A DNA stretch of 64,000 bases from VYFG01 sp965248685 (lineage in GTDB: Bacteria; Pseudomonadota; Gammaproteobacteria; Arenicellales; Poriferihabitantaceae). Numbering within the stretch: position 1 is the first letter of the stretch; each line of letters opens with the position of its first letter. A model generated the notes under the pieces. It was not told the DNA's origin. It made no database searches and was given only the letters and a program-made list of their open reading frames with translations. A program made the translations under genes and the position numbers. This document shows, piece by piece, positions 23,143-31,465 of the stretch. The DNA lies in assembly GCA_965248685.1 (NCBI GenBank), contig CBDFKC010000004.1, forward strand, positions 744,001 through 808,000, written 5' to 3'.

Positions 23143-23489
23143 AGTGGTTTACGGATGCACCCGTTGTATATTTACATCGTGAGCATGTCGACTTCCGTAA
23201 AGCAATTAATGGCTTGGTCGCGATCATTGAATCGGAGATGGGCTTGTCGCCGTATCAAGATGCGTTGTTTGTCTTCTGTAACCGTGGCCGGGACAAACTG
23301 GAAGTGATTCACTGGGACCGCACCGGTTATGTGCTGTGGTACAAGCGCCTGGAGGAATCAAAGTTCCAGTGGCCACGACGGCAGAATTGCCTGGTGATGA
23401 CGTTATCAACAGAACAATGGCACTGGTTATTGTCCGGTTATGACATCCTGAAAATGCAGGGTCATCAAGAGCTGCGCTATGGTACATAA
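23139..23489 (+). CDS. tnpB: IS66 accessory protein TnpB (IS66 Orf2)
   Basis: 116-residue IS66 Orf2-like protein, recognised by VVYLHREHVDFRKAINGL near the start, FCNRGRDKLEVIHWDRTGYVLWYKRLE in the middle, and FQWPR. Translationally coupled to tnpA through an ATGA overlap. Intact compared with the family. Confidence 0.93.
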   Translation: MKWFTDAPVVYLHREHVDFRKAINGLVAIIESEMGLSPYQDALFVFCNRGRDKLEVIHWDRTGYVLWYKRLEESKFQWPRRQNCLVMTLSTEQWHWLLSGYDILKMQGHQELRYGT

Positions 23490-23595
23490 AGTACGCTGAA
23501 TAAGTTCGGCAAGTCGTCTTAAAAAGGTTCGGATACTGGCAATAAATAGTCGACCGTTGGACGGCATAACCTATTGAATTAATTATACTTCGGTC

Positions 23596-25149
23596 ATGCA
23601 CAACGCGGCCGAATTAGCACAGCAAAACACCCAGCTCAAGGCAGCGTTGGCGGCCAAAGAAAGCCAGGTCGGTCATCTGCAATCGTATGTCGAACAGCTT
23701 GAGCAGGCATTGATCCTGTCGCGCCAACAACGCTTCAACCCCTCAAGCGAAAAGAATCTGGGTCAACAACTGCTGATCTTTAACGAGGCCGAGGAATCGG
23801 TGGAGGCAACCGACGCTGACGCGGCCCCCGCACAAGACGAAGATTCCGCAACCGTTGCCATTGCCGGCTATCACCGAAAGCAGAAAGGCCGCAAGCCACT
23901 ACCAGCTCACCTGCCGCGGGTTGATGTGGTGCATGACCTGCCGGAATCCGAGAAAGTCTGTACGGTACACGGTGTCGCATTAGTCCCGGCCGGTGAGAAG
24001 ACCAGCGAACAACTGGATATCATCCCGGCCACGGTGCAGGTGCTGCATCATATCCGTAAACAATATACCTGCCCCTGCTGTGACAACGGCATGGTGACGG
24101 CAGCTAAACCCAAAGATCCGATTCCCAAGTCCCAGGCCAGTCCCAGGACACTGGCCACCATTGCGGTGTACAAATACGCCGATGGGTTACCCCTGTATCG
24201 GCAAACCAACATGTTAAATCGGTTGGACATCGAACTGGACCGGGGGACGATGGCCCAGTGGATGATTAAAAGCGGCGAATTAATTCAACCGTTGATCAAC
24301 CTACTGCGAGACCGGTTACTGACCGAATCGATTGTCCATCTGGATGAAACCCCGGTACAGGTGTTACGGGAGTCGGGCAAACCGGCTACTTCACAATCTT
24401 ATATGTGGGTGCAGGCCACGCCAGCCGAGGCAGGGTGCCCGATGGTACTGTTTGATTATGATCCAAGTCGCAGTGGCCTGGTGCCGAAACGATTACTGGC
24501 CGATTACCAGGGCGCGATCATGGTGGATGGTTATGAAGGGTATAACAGTGTCTGCCGGGCAGAATCTATTATCCGTCTGGGGTGCTGGGCCCATGCCCGA
24601 CGTAAGTTTGTTGAGGCCAGCAACGCGGCGGGTAAGAAAGGTAAATCGGCCAAGGCGGACTATGCGATCAAGCTGATCAGGAAACTGTACCGCATCGAGA
24701 AAGCAACCAGAGATCTGCCACCCGACCAGCGGCATCAGATCAGGCAGCAGCAAGCCAGACCCGTCATCGATAAGATACATGACTGGCTGAAACAGACGAA
24801 GCCCACGGTGCCGCCCAAACTGGCGCTCGGTAAGGCGCTGACCTATCTGCACAATCAATGGCCCCGATTAATCGGCTATCTGGAAGACGGCAACTACCCG
24901 ATTGACAACAACTGGGTGGAAAACGCGATCCGGCCCTTTGTGATAGGCAGAAAAGGCTGGCTGTTTTCAACCTCAACGGAGGGCGCCAAGGCCAGTGCTA
25001 ATCTGTACTCGATTATCGAGACGGTGAAGGCGAACAATCAAAATCCGTATACCTATCTGAAGCAAGTGTTTACCGATTTGCCCAATGCAGAAACTGTGGA
25101 TCAGATTGAGGCGTTACTACCTTGGAATATTAACAGCGAAAATCAATAG
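23596..25149 (+). CDS. tnpC: IS66-family DDE transposase TnpC
   Basis: 517-residue transposase. N-terminal leucine-zipper-like coiled coil (about 1-45), a zinc-finger-like region (CTVHG ... CPCCDNG), then the DDE catalytic core with HLDETPVQ, VDGYEGYN and NWVENAIRPFVIGRKGWLF carrying the acidic residues. No damage seen. It overlaps by one base an open stretch that belongs to the interrupted istA. Confidence 0.96.
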   Translation: MHNAAELAQQNTQLKAALAAKESQVGHLQSYVEQLEQALILSRQQRFNPSSEKNLGQQLLIFNEAEESVEATDADAAPAQDEDSATVAIAGYHRKQKGRKPLPAHLPRVDVVHDLPESEKVCTVHGVALVPAGEKTSEQLDIIPATVQVLHHIRKQYTCPCCDNGMVTAAKPKDPIPKSQASPRTLATIAVYKYADGLPLYRQTNMLNRLDIELDRGTMAQWMIKSGELIQPLINLLRDRLLTESIVHLDETPVQVLRESGKPATSQSYMWVQATPAEAGCPMVLFDYDPSRSGLVPKRLLADYQGAIMVDGYEGYNSVCRAESIIRLGCWAHARRKFVEASNAAGKKGKSAKADYAIKLIRKLYRIEKATRDLPPDQRHQIRQQQARPVIDKIHDWLKQTKPTVPPKLALGKALTYLHNQWPRLIGYLEDGNYPIDNNWVENAIRPFVIGRKGWLFSTSTEGAKASANLYSIIETVKANNQNPYTYLKQVFTDLPNAETVDQIEALLPWNINSENQ

Positions 25150-25170
25150 TGCTGTTTATACTGCGCTTAC

Positions 25171-25178
25171 GGTTCTGC
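25171..25178 (+). repeat. Right target-site duplication of IS66-family element
   Basis: GGTTCTGC, identical to 22745-22752. Confidence 0.95.
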
Positions 25179-26403
25179 GATCAGTATCGCCACTGGCTCG
25201 GTAAACAAAACCTGGTCATGCGCCAGACCCATCGCGCTGGTGAGAAGCTGTTTGTGGATTACGCTGGCCAAACCGTTGCCATTATTGATCAAGGTACCGG
25301 CGAAGCCCGCTCTGCCCAAATCTTTGTGGCGGTACTGGGCGCCTCCAACTACACCTATGCTGAAGCCACCTGGTCCCAGGGTTTAGCCGACTGGATTGGC
25401 GCGCACCAACGTGCGTTTACCTTCCTCGGTGGGGTGCCGGAAATGATTGTCCCCGATAACCTCAAAAGTGGGGTTCATCAAGCTCATCGATACGAACCTG
25501 ATATCAATCCAACCTATCAGGAGTTGGCCACCCATTACGGCGTGGTTATCATCCCGGCGCGGGTCAGGCGGCCAAAGGATAAAGCCAAAGCAGAAGTTGG
25601 CGTGCTGATTGTCGAACGCTGGATACTGGCCGTATTACGCCACCGCACCTTCTTCTCATTATCTGAACTCAATCTATCCATCAAAGAGTTATTGGTGCGC
25701 TTGAATCAACGTCCCTTCAAGAAACTACCGGGTTGCAGGCAACAATTGTTTGCAGAGATCGATCAACCCGTATTACGGGCATTACCCCCAACGCCCTATG
25801 TCTATGCCGAATGGAAGAAGGCACGGGTACATATCGATTATCACGTCGATATCCATGGCTACTATTACTCGGTCCCTCACCAATTGGTCAAAAAGCAGCT
25901 GGATGTACGACTCACTACCTACACCATCGAATGTTTCCACAAAGGTAAGCGGGTCGCGAGCCATCAACGTTCTTATCAAAAAGGGGGCCATATTACGATA
26001 CGAGAACACATGCCCAAAAGCCACCAACACTATGGTGACTGGTCGCCGCAGCGATTCAGGCAATGGGCTGAGAAAACCGCACCAACCACCGCCCAATTGA
26101 TTACCCAGGTGTTGTCGTCAAGACGTCATCCTGAACAAAGCTATCGCTCCTGTCTGGGCATTCTACGTCTGAGCAAAGCCTATGGCAGCAGTCGCCTTGA
26201 GGCCGCCTGTGCCCGTGCTCTATTACTCGGCACTTGTCGATATAAAAGCATTGAATCGATCCTGAAGTGTGGACTAGATCAACAACCACTTTCCACACAA
26301 GATGCACAGCAAACCCTTCCCGAAGACCACGACAATGTGCGCGGCGCTTCTTATTATCATTAATACCAAACCTACCCCTAACCCAACGAATAGGAAAAAT
26401 GAG

Positions 26404-27162
26404 ATGTTAAATCACCCCACGTTAGACAAGTTACACACCCTGCGTTTTACCGGTATGGCGAAAGCATTATCCGACCAAATTACGCTACCTGATATCGATG
26501 ACTTAAGTTTCGAAGAACGGCTCGGATTACTGGTTGATCGGGAAATCACCGAACGAGAAGATCGGCGCTTAACCTCGAGATTACGTCAAGCCAAACTCAA
26601 GCACAGTGCCTGTGTCGAAGATATCGACTACCGCCAAGCACGTAATCTGGATAAATCCTTGGTGCGAGATCTGGCACATTGTCAATGGATTCGAAAGCAT
26701 CTTAACCTATTGATCACCGGACCGACTGGGGTCGGTAAAACCTGGATTGCTTGTGCGTTGGCGCATAAAGCTTGTTGTGAGGGTTATAGTGCTTTGTACC
26801 TGCGACTACCAAGACTACTCGAATCCTTACCGATTGCCAAAGGGGATGGGAGTTACGCTAAGCTCCTGGCAAAGCTCGCGAAGATTGACGTGCTGATCTT
26901 GGACGATTGGGGGCTGGCACCACTCACGGCGGAGCACCGTCGTGATCTACTCGAAATCATCGAAGACCGACATGACTCCCGTTCCACTATCGTCACCAGT
27001 CAATTGCCCATTGAACAATGGCACGACATGATCGGTGATCCAACACTGGCTGACGCCATTTTGGACCGACTGGTACACAGCGCTTATAAAATAAGCTTAA
27101 AAGGCGAGTCCATGCGCAAAAGAAAGTCGATATTGACGGCACCGGGGGTGCCTACGTCATAA
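26404..27162 (+). CDS. istB: IS21 helper ATPase IstB
   Basis: AAA+ ATPase that chooses the target and activates IstA in IS21 transposition. Walker A GPTGVGKTW and Walker B VLILDDWGLAPL are present, and 252 residues is the usual length. I use the ATG at 26404 (MLNHPTLDKLHTLRFTGMAKAL), the conserved N-terminus, with AGGA about ten bases upstream; a more upstream in-frame ATG at 26302 lies inside the istA 3' end. Intact, but its partner IstA is broken here. Confidence 0.95.
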   Translation: MLNHPTLDKLHTLRFTGMAKALSDQITLPDIDDLSFEERLGLLVDREITEREDRRLTSRLRQAKLKHSACVEDIDYRQARNLDKSLVRDLAHCQWIRKHLNLLITGPTGVGKTWIACALAHKACCEGYSALYLRLPRLLESLPIAKGDGSYAKLLAKLAKIDVLILDDWGLAPLTAEHRRDLLEIIEDRHDSRSTIVTSQLPIEQWHDMIGDPTLADAILDRLVHSAYKISLKGESMRKRKSILTAPGVPTS

Positions 27163-27267
27163 TACCCAAAAACCCGCGTCGCTAGCGCTCCGACAGGTGG
27201 CAGCTTTGCTCTGGTTTACGTGGCAGCTTTCAAATGGAATCGGTGGCAGGATTCAACGGAATACGCA

Positions 27268-27275
27268 GTAAAAAA
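27268..27275 (+). repeat. Right target-site duplication of IS21-family element
   Basis: GTAAAAAA, identical to 22258-22265. Confidence 0.85.
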
Positions 27276-27665
27276 AGGCCTCGATTAGAAATGATCGGTT
27301 TTTTTATGTTTTGATGGTTAGTGGTGTCATTTTATAAAAAGTAACAGCTAATTTCCCGTAGTAGGATTGAAGTATCCTGCTTTCAGGAATTAATGTTGTG
27401 AGAAGGCCTAGATTCGCAAGATTTGTGGTCTTTTTTCACGTTTTGGTATCTAATGTCACCCTACTGGTCAGGTGTAAAAATTGTCAGGAGGGGAGGGTTA
27501 AGAAGGACGTGCGAACGCTAATGTTTTGATTGTTCGAAAAGGATCATTTTGATAATTCGAGGCATTTCAATAGCGTCTAGAACTAAGCAAATTTTTTATT
27601 TGAAAACTTATGGAGAAGTATGTAAAAAAAGAATGATTTGCTAAAACCAATAAACGAGGTGAATA
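27276..27665 (+). other. Decayed 5S-tail/terminator repeats downstream of the IS elements
   Basis: No gene. GGCCTCGATTAGAAATGATCGGTTTTTTT (27277-27306 region) is a degenerate version of the rRNA terminator, followed by GTTTTGATGGTTAGTGGTGTCAT, which matches GATTTGATGGGTGGTGGCGTCAC after the real terminator. A third unit repeats the pattern about 131 bases on: CAGGAATTAATG (compare CAGGCATTAATT), AAGGCCTAGATT...TCTTTTTTC and GTTTTGGTATCTAATGTCACC near 27439-27459. The last 200 bases lead to the ribosome binding site GAGGTG of the next gene. Confidence 0.6.
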
Positions 27666-30059
27666 ATGTTTCTGGAAGATAGATGGGAAGAAATTATAAT
27701 TGGTGTTGTTGCAGCAGTATTGGTTGCACTATTATTTTTCACAAAAAATTGGATTCTAACCAAAATACGACTCTACGTTTTGCGCAGATCAAGAAAAGCT
27801 TATCAGTATTTTGAAGGAGGGATAAGAAAGGAGGCAAAATATAAACCAGAAGTCAATCAGGAGGTCATTAGACCTAGCTGGGATAATCGAAAGCAATTGA
27901 GCGCTGGACAGATCAATAATTTGAAAAGGAGTGCAGAAGAAGTGTTTGGAAATTTTAACTGTCCTGAACCCGTAGCGTTGCCGCTGCCTCAACCAACTAA
28001 GAAAAAGAAGAGAATAGCTAAAAGAGCTGAAGTAGATCAAGCCTTATCCAATCACTATTCATTTCATCTGAGTGATGATTTTAAATACCACGCAATCTGT
28101 AAATCTAGTCGATTTGGCATGCAGCCGACAGCGACAAAAAAAAAGGGTGCTAGTGTGGATGTAATTAACTGGACAAGAGAGAATTTTCAGAACGGGAGAG
28201 ATTTCTCAGTTGGTTTTATGACTGGTCCGGTATCAGTTGGTAAATCCACTTTAATTACCACTGTTTGTGAGAAATTAAATAGCAAAATCATGGTGTCTCG
28301 TAAGTTACGCAAGCCTACTTTAAGCGAGACTCTTCCAATATACCTAAATTTTAACAATGTAATTGATGATTTTGTGGAAGTGGCAGAACTAGAAGAAGGA
28401 TTGCCTCCCTCAAGAACGTTTGCCTTTTTTGCGGCAGCAAAAATACTAGAAGCAAACAATATATACAATATAAATGATGAGGAACTCATTAATGCTGCTT
28501 CAGATTGTCTTAAGAAAAATTACGGAAGACTGTTGATCTTTATTGACAGTTTGGATCAATTCTACTATCGAGCAGTTATGGAGGAGTTACAGCAAGAAAC
28601 GCCGGATACGCTACCCCTTGATAAGTACGAAATATATATCAGTAAAATTGTTAGCGCCTTACAAGAATTATTTAAAATTAGGGGTGGATATAGCTCGATT
28701 GATTTGGTGTTGGCAATACGCAGTGAAACATTGACGCGGATTAGGTCAACTGGAATTGTCTCTCCAGACGTCCAGCCATTAAATGGAATAAGTGCGCAAG
28801 CTGAGTGGAATTTAGGCGATGATCATTTAGAAAAAAGGGAAGAGGAGATAATTTTAGGTAGATTGAACCTTCTGAAGAAGACTAAAAATCTACCCACTAA
28901 AGCAGTTGACCACCTAACTAATTTAGAGAATGAAATAAAAAACAGTGCTGATTTTTTTGAACACTTTAATCGCGGGGTTAGTGTTGGATTGGGTTTAAAT
29001 GAGCAAAGAGACTTGATGCACAAGGTTAGGTGTATAGGCTGGAGTGTATTCGACCAAAGGTTTGGAAGAATATTTGGGAGAAAAGATACATGTCTAATTC
29101 ACTATATGCTCAATCAGAACTTAGGTTACACCCAAGCAGATACGCACCTAATGAATTTATTTCTAGTGTGGAATGATAGTAGGAGGCAGAATCCGAACAT
29201 TGGCTATGGCTTGACAATTCCCATGAAGCTTAGGGCGTTTCACCTACCGTCTTATTGGTTAAAGTACATAGTGCTGAAATTGATAAGTGTTAATACAGAC
29301 AGCGGGGCAATAACGAAATGGGGCATTGAGAATATTCTAGTTGGCGAAGGGAAAAATAGTTACGAAAAACACTTAGTGCAATTGGTATTATTTAGTTTGC
29401 AAGAAACGACCCATGGTAGATTTGTTCGAAGGGCCATGGATCCAGATACAAGTAAATTTAATGGTCTAGAGTTAACTTCGCGTGGTACGCAATTCATCAG
29501 GCAAGAGATTTCTTTTGATATGCACTATTTGGCGCTCGTAAGCGAAGACGAATCTTTGGCTATTCCCCCTTGTTTTAACTATAGAGATTGGTTTCCAAAA
29601 GTTCGTTATAAAAAGTTTTTATACGAGAGGGGTGATCAGGATTATCGAGAAAGTTATTGTAAATATATTTTAGTCTCTCTAGGCAAAGCACTGTCGTTTT
29701 TACATTTATTAAAGACAGCAGCATTGTGGGAGAAAAGAGCATTCAATAAAACTTTTGACAGAATCGGAGAGTACTATCCAAATGAATTTCGAGACGGAAA
29801 AATAGTACCCAGTTTGTCAGAGGTAGAGCAAAAAATGATCAGTTTTGCGAAAAGTAACTATGAAGAATTAGGTGGCGAAGAAATGCAGTTTTCACGGAAT
29901 CTGGTATACACTCGCCGCAAAATTGGAGAGCAGAAGGGTGCATTAAATTATTGGTTTGGTAAGATGTACGGGCGATTTTTGAAAATAACCAGTGTTGAAT
30001 TTAACACTTCTCTGGATCTAATGACAACGGGAGAATTTGAAGATAAGAATAAAAGCTGA
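27666..30059 (+). CDS. Membrane-anchored P-loop NTPase of unknown function
   Basis: 797 residues that I do not recognise as a named family. Residues 10-27 form one N-terminal membrane helix, followed by a basic linker. A P-loop ATPase domain follows: Walker A GPVSVGKST at 187-195, Walker B LLIFIDSLD at 289-297, and LVLAIRSE (347-354), a STAND/KAP-like layout. The C-terminal 430 residues are helical with no motif I can name. The ATG has GAGGTG seven bases upstream. Base use is clearly more AT-rich than the neighbours, and the gene sits alone between IS elements and a non-coding gap, so it looks horizontally acquired. A signalling or defence-type ATPase is possible but unproven. Confidence 0.8.
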   Translation: MFLEDRWEEIIIGVVAAVLVALLFFTKNWILTKIRLYVLRRSRKAYQYFEGGIRKEAKYKPEVNQEVIRPSWDNRKQLSAGQINNLKRSAEEVFGNFNCPEPVALPLPQPTKKKKRIAKRAEVDQALSNHYSFHLSDDFKYHAICKSSRFGMQPTATKKKGASVDVINWTRENFQNGRDFSVGFMTGPVSVGKSTLITTVCEKLNSKIMVSRKLRKPTLSETLPIYLNFNNVIDDFVEVAELEEGLPPSRTFAFFAAAKILEANNIYNINDEELINAASDCLKKNYGRLLIFIDSLDQFYYRAVMEELQQETPDTLPLDKYEIYISKIVSALQELFKIRGGYSSIDLVLAIRSETLTRIRSTGIVSPDVQPLNGISAQAEWNLGDDHLEKREEEIILGRLNLLKKTKNLPTKAVDHLTNLENEIKNSADFFEHFNRGVSVGLGLNEQRDLMHKVRCIGWSVFDQRFGRIFGRKDTCLIHYMLNQNLGYTQADTHLMNLFLVWNDSRRQNPNIGYGLTIPMKLRAFHLPSYWLKYIVLKLISVNTDSGAITKWGIENILVGEGKNSYEKHLVQLVLFSLQETTHGRFVRRAMDPDTSKFNGLELTSRGTQFIRQEISFDMHYLALVSEDESLAIPPCFNYRDWFPKVRYKKFLYERGDQDYRESYCKYILVSLGKALSFLHLLKTAALWEKRAFNKTFDRIGEYYPNEFRDGKIVPSLSEVEQKMISFAKSNYEELGGEEMQFSRNLVYTRRKIGEQKGALNYWFGKMYGRFLKITSVEFNTSLDLMTTGEFEDKNKS

Positions 30060-30607
30060 CAGTCGGTTACCGAAAAACGGGTAACCATACAATTGGACAG
30101 ACATACTTTCAAAGAACATTTCATAGCTTTGGAAAATAACTCTAAGCCTATCTGTGCCAGAGGGCAATAGTGCTTACTGGAGTGCAAATTTTGTCGCAAG
30201 CATTGTGTTTTCGCGCCATCATCTCGACCTGAATGAATACAGGTAAGTATCAAGACTGAACGCGAAGGAGTAAATATTCATGCAATAATCAGGTAAAGGT
30301 GGAAATCCTGCCTTTACATATGGCTGATGTAAACGTTGTCTCCAATTTTTGCCCCCCATATGGTCCGCGTCGAGACCTTTAAACTTTATCTCCCAGTCTT
30401 CGGTAGAAGTGATTCTCTGGAAGTAGGAAAAAGGTGTCGGATTTATTAGTTATTCGAAAACCTGGACAGAGTTAATTCGACTTGTTGAGACGAAAAATTA
30501 ACTAATATATTCCAAATGACTGGAGTATGAAATCGATAATAAGAAATTAAATATATGTCCCTGCTTTATTCAGTTTTATTGATTTTTTATTGTAGTTAGC
30601 ACCATGC
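30060..30607. other. Intergenic region after the P-loop NTPase
   Basis: No credible gene on either strand. A 7-bp hairpin GGTTACC/GGTAACC (30065-30071 with 30080-30086) lies just after the NTPase stop; it lacks a T run, so it is only a weak terminator candidate. The remainder is AT-rich and featureless to me. Confidence 0.5.
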
Positions 30608-31054
30608 CTATTTAACTGTAATAACTGCGCACTTTGCGTAGTGAGTAACTTTCTGTGAAACACTGCCGAAAGCCATACCGGTTACCTTGCCAATGCCGCG
30701 ATTGCCAATTACGATCATATCGGCATTTAATTTCTTTGATTGCTTAACAATAGTTTTGGCCGAATCTCCCCGGGCGCTAATCATCTCGATTTTCTTGACT
30801 CCCATTTTTGAAGCACGTTCCTTACCATCTTCAAGGATGCCGGAGGCAATCAACTCCTTATACTGGGTTTCAGGAGGGCCCGGAATATGTTCCACCTCAA
30901 GATAGCGCTTCAGCTCATTGGGTATCCGCCGAAATTGAAAAACATGTAGTAGCAAGAATTTGTCGCCGCGGCGATAGAAATATTCTGCGGCAATTTCAAG
31001 GGCCTTAAACGCTGTTTCCGACCCATCTATTGGAACAAGTATTGTTTTACTCAT
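30608..31054 (-). CDS. UspA-family universal stress protein
   Basis: 148-residue cytosolic nucleotide-binding stress protein, single Usp domain. It starts MSKTILVPIDGSETAFKALE and ends with the ATP-binding pattern GNRGIGKVTGMAFGSVSQKV (G-2x-G-9x-G-S/T), so it should belong to the ATP-binding UspA/UspF-like group. It stands alone between two non-coding gaps with no operon partner. Target or signal unknown. Confidence 0.93.
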   Translation of the reverse strand: MSKTILVPIDGSETAFKALEIAAEYFYRRGDKFLLLHVFQFRRIPNELKRYLEVEHIPGPPETQYKELIASGILEDGKERASKMGVKKIEMISARGDSAKTIVKQSKKLNADMIVIGNRGIGKVTGMAFGSVSQKVTHYAKCAVITVK

Positions 31055-31465
31055 GACGTGCCTCGATGATTTAAGTTATGGAATTACTAATATCCTATTA
31101 GAAGACAGAAATTCCTGGGGAAAATTGATGGGTATCAAATCTTCAGAGGTTTTCCGGTCACACAGAGGTAATTACAAATCGCATAAAACAACATGAAATC
31201 CATTTCTGAGAACAAATATTCAGAAAGAACAAATTTGATGCGCCGATATTGAAATTGTTTGAGACTTCACTCCGTCATCTTTTCACTTGGCCAAAAGATG
31301 GTGAAAGTTCCCATTTGGATTCCGATACTAACGTTTTGAGGGTGCGATTAATCCCGTTAACTGCAATCCAACCTCGAAAGATAGAAGCACTTGCTCCGAA
31401 CAATCGCTGGCACTTAATGTCTCAAGCCTGAACACACATTCTGCGTAGGGACACCGATTTCCATT
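31055..31465. other. Intergenic region between usp and the chimeric gene
   Basis: Divergent promoter space without a gene. One inverted repeat CATCTTTT/AAAAGATG (31275-31282 with 31293-31300) is visible; no other structure recognised. Confidence 0.45.

Larger units (their letters stand above)
22753..25170 (+). mobile_element. IS66-family insertion sequence, complete
   Basis: 2418 bp, beginning GTAAGCGCATTACAAAC and ending with the complement of GTAAGCGCAGTATAAAC: the GTAA ends and three-gene layout (tnpA, tnpB, tnpC) are those of IS66. All three genes are open and the flanking 8-bp repeats are identical, so the insertion is probably recent and the element may still be active. Confidence 0.96.
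22396..26363 (+). pseudogene. istA: IS21 transposase istA, split by IS66-family insertion
   Basis: Two exons of a single transposase gene. The 5' part (22396-22752, 119 codons) gives the helix-turn-helix end, MPAKRLSVRKIKEVLRLKAS... to QYSWFC. The 3' part (25179-26363) resumes in the same frame with DQYRHWLGKQNLVMRQTHRAGEK and holds the DDE-type integrase core (FVDYAGQT, VPDNLKSGV, KDKAKAEVGV). Removing the nested element plus one 8-bp repeat rebuilds an uninterrupted frame of 513 residues. The gene cannot now make a full transposase, so this IS21 copy is expected to be immobile unless helped from elsewhere. Confidence 0.93.
22266..27267 (+). mobile_element. IS21-family insertion sequence, interrupted by an IS66-family element
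   Basis: Terminal inverted repeats TGCGTATTCCGTT(C)GAATCC... at 22266-22298 and its complement at 27236-27267 differ by one indel and one substitution and have the TG...CA ends of IS21. Further copies of the inner GGTGGCAG box occur at both ends (22306-22315 left; 27196-27207 and 27219-27231 right), as expected for IS21 multiple transposase sites. It carries istA and istB. Total 5002 bp; without the nested element and one of its target repeats it is 2576 bp, normal for the family. It landed in a decayed 5S-tail repeat behind the rRNA operon. Confidence 0.93.

Noticed and set aside
30065..30086. Intrinsic terminator after the P-loop ATPase
   Set aside because: The 7-bp stem has no following T run, so I leave it as a weak hairpin only.
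29948..30253. Small minus-strand gene after the P-loop ATPase
   Set aside because: It overlaps the end of the ATPase gene, has no ribosome binding site or family resemblance, and looks like a chance open frame.
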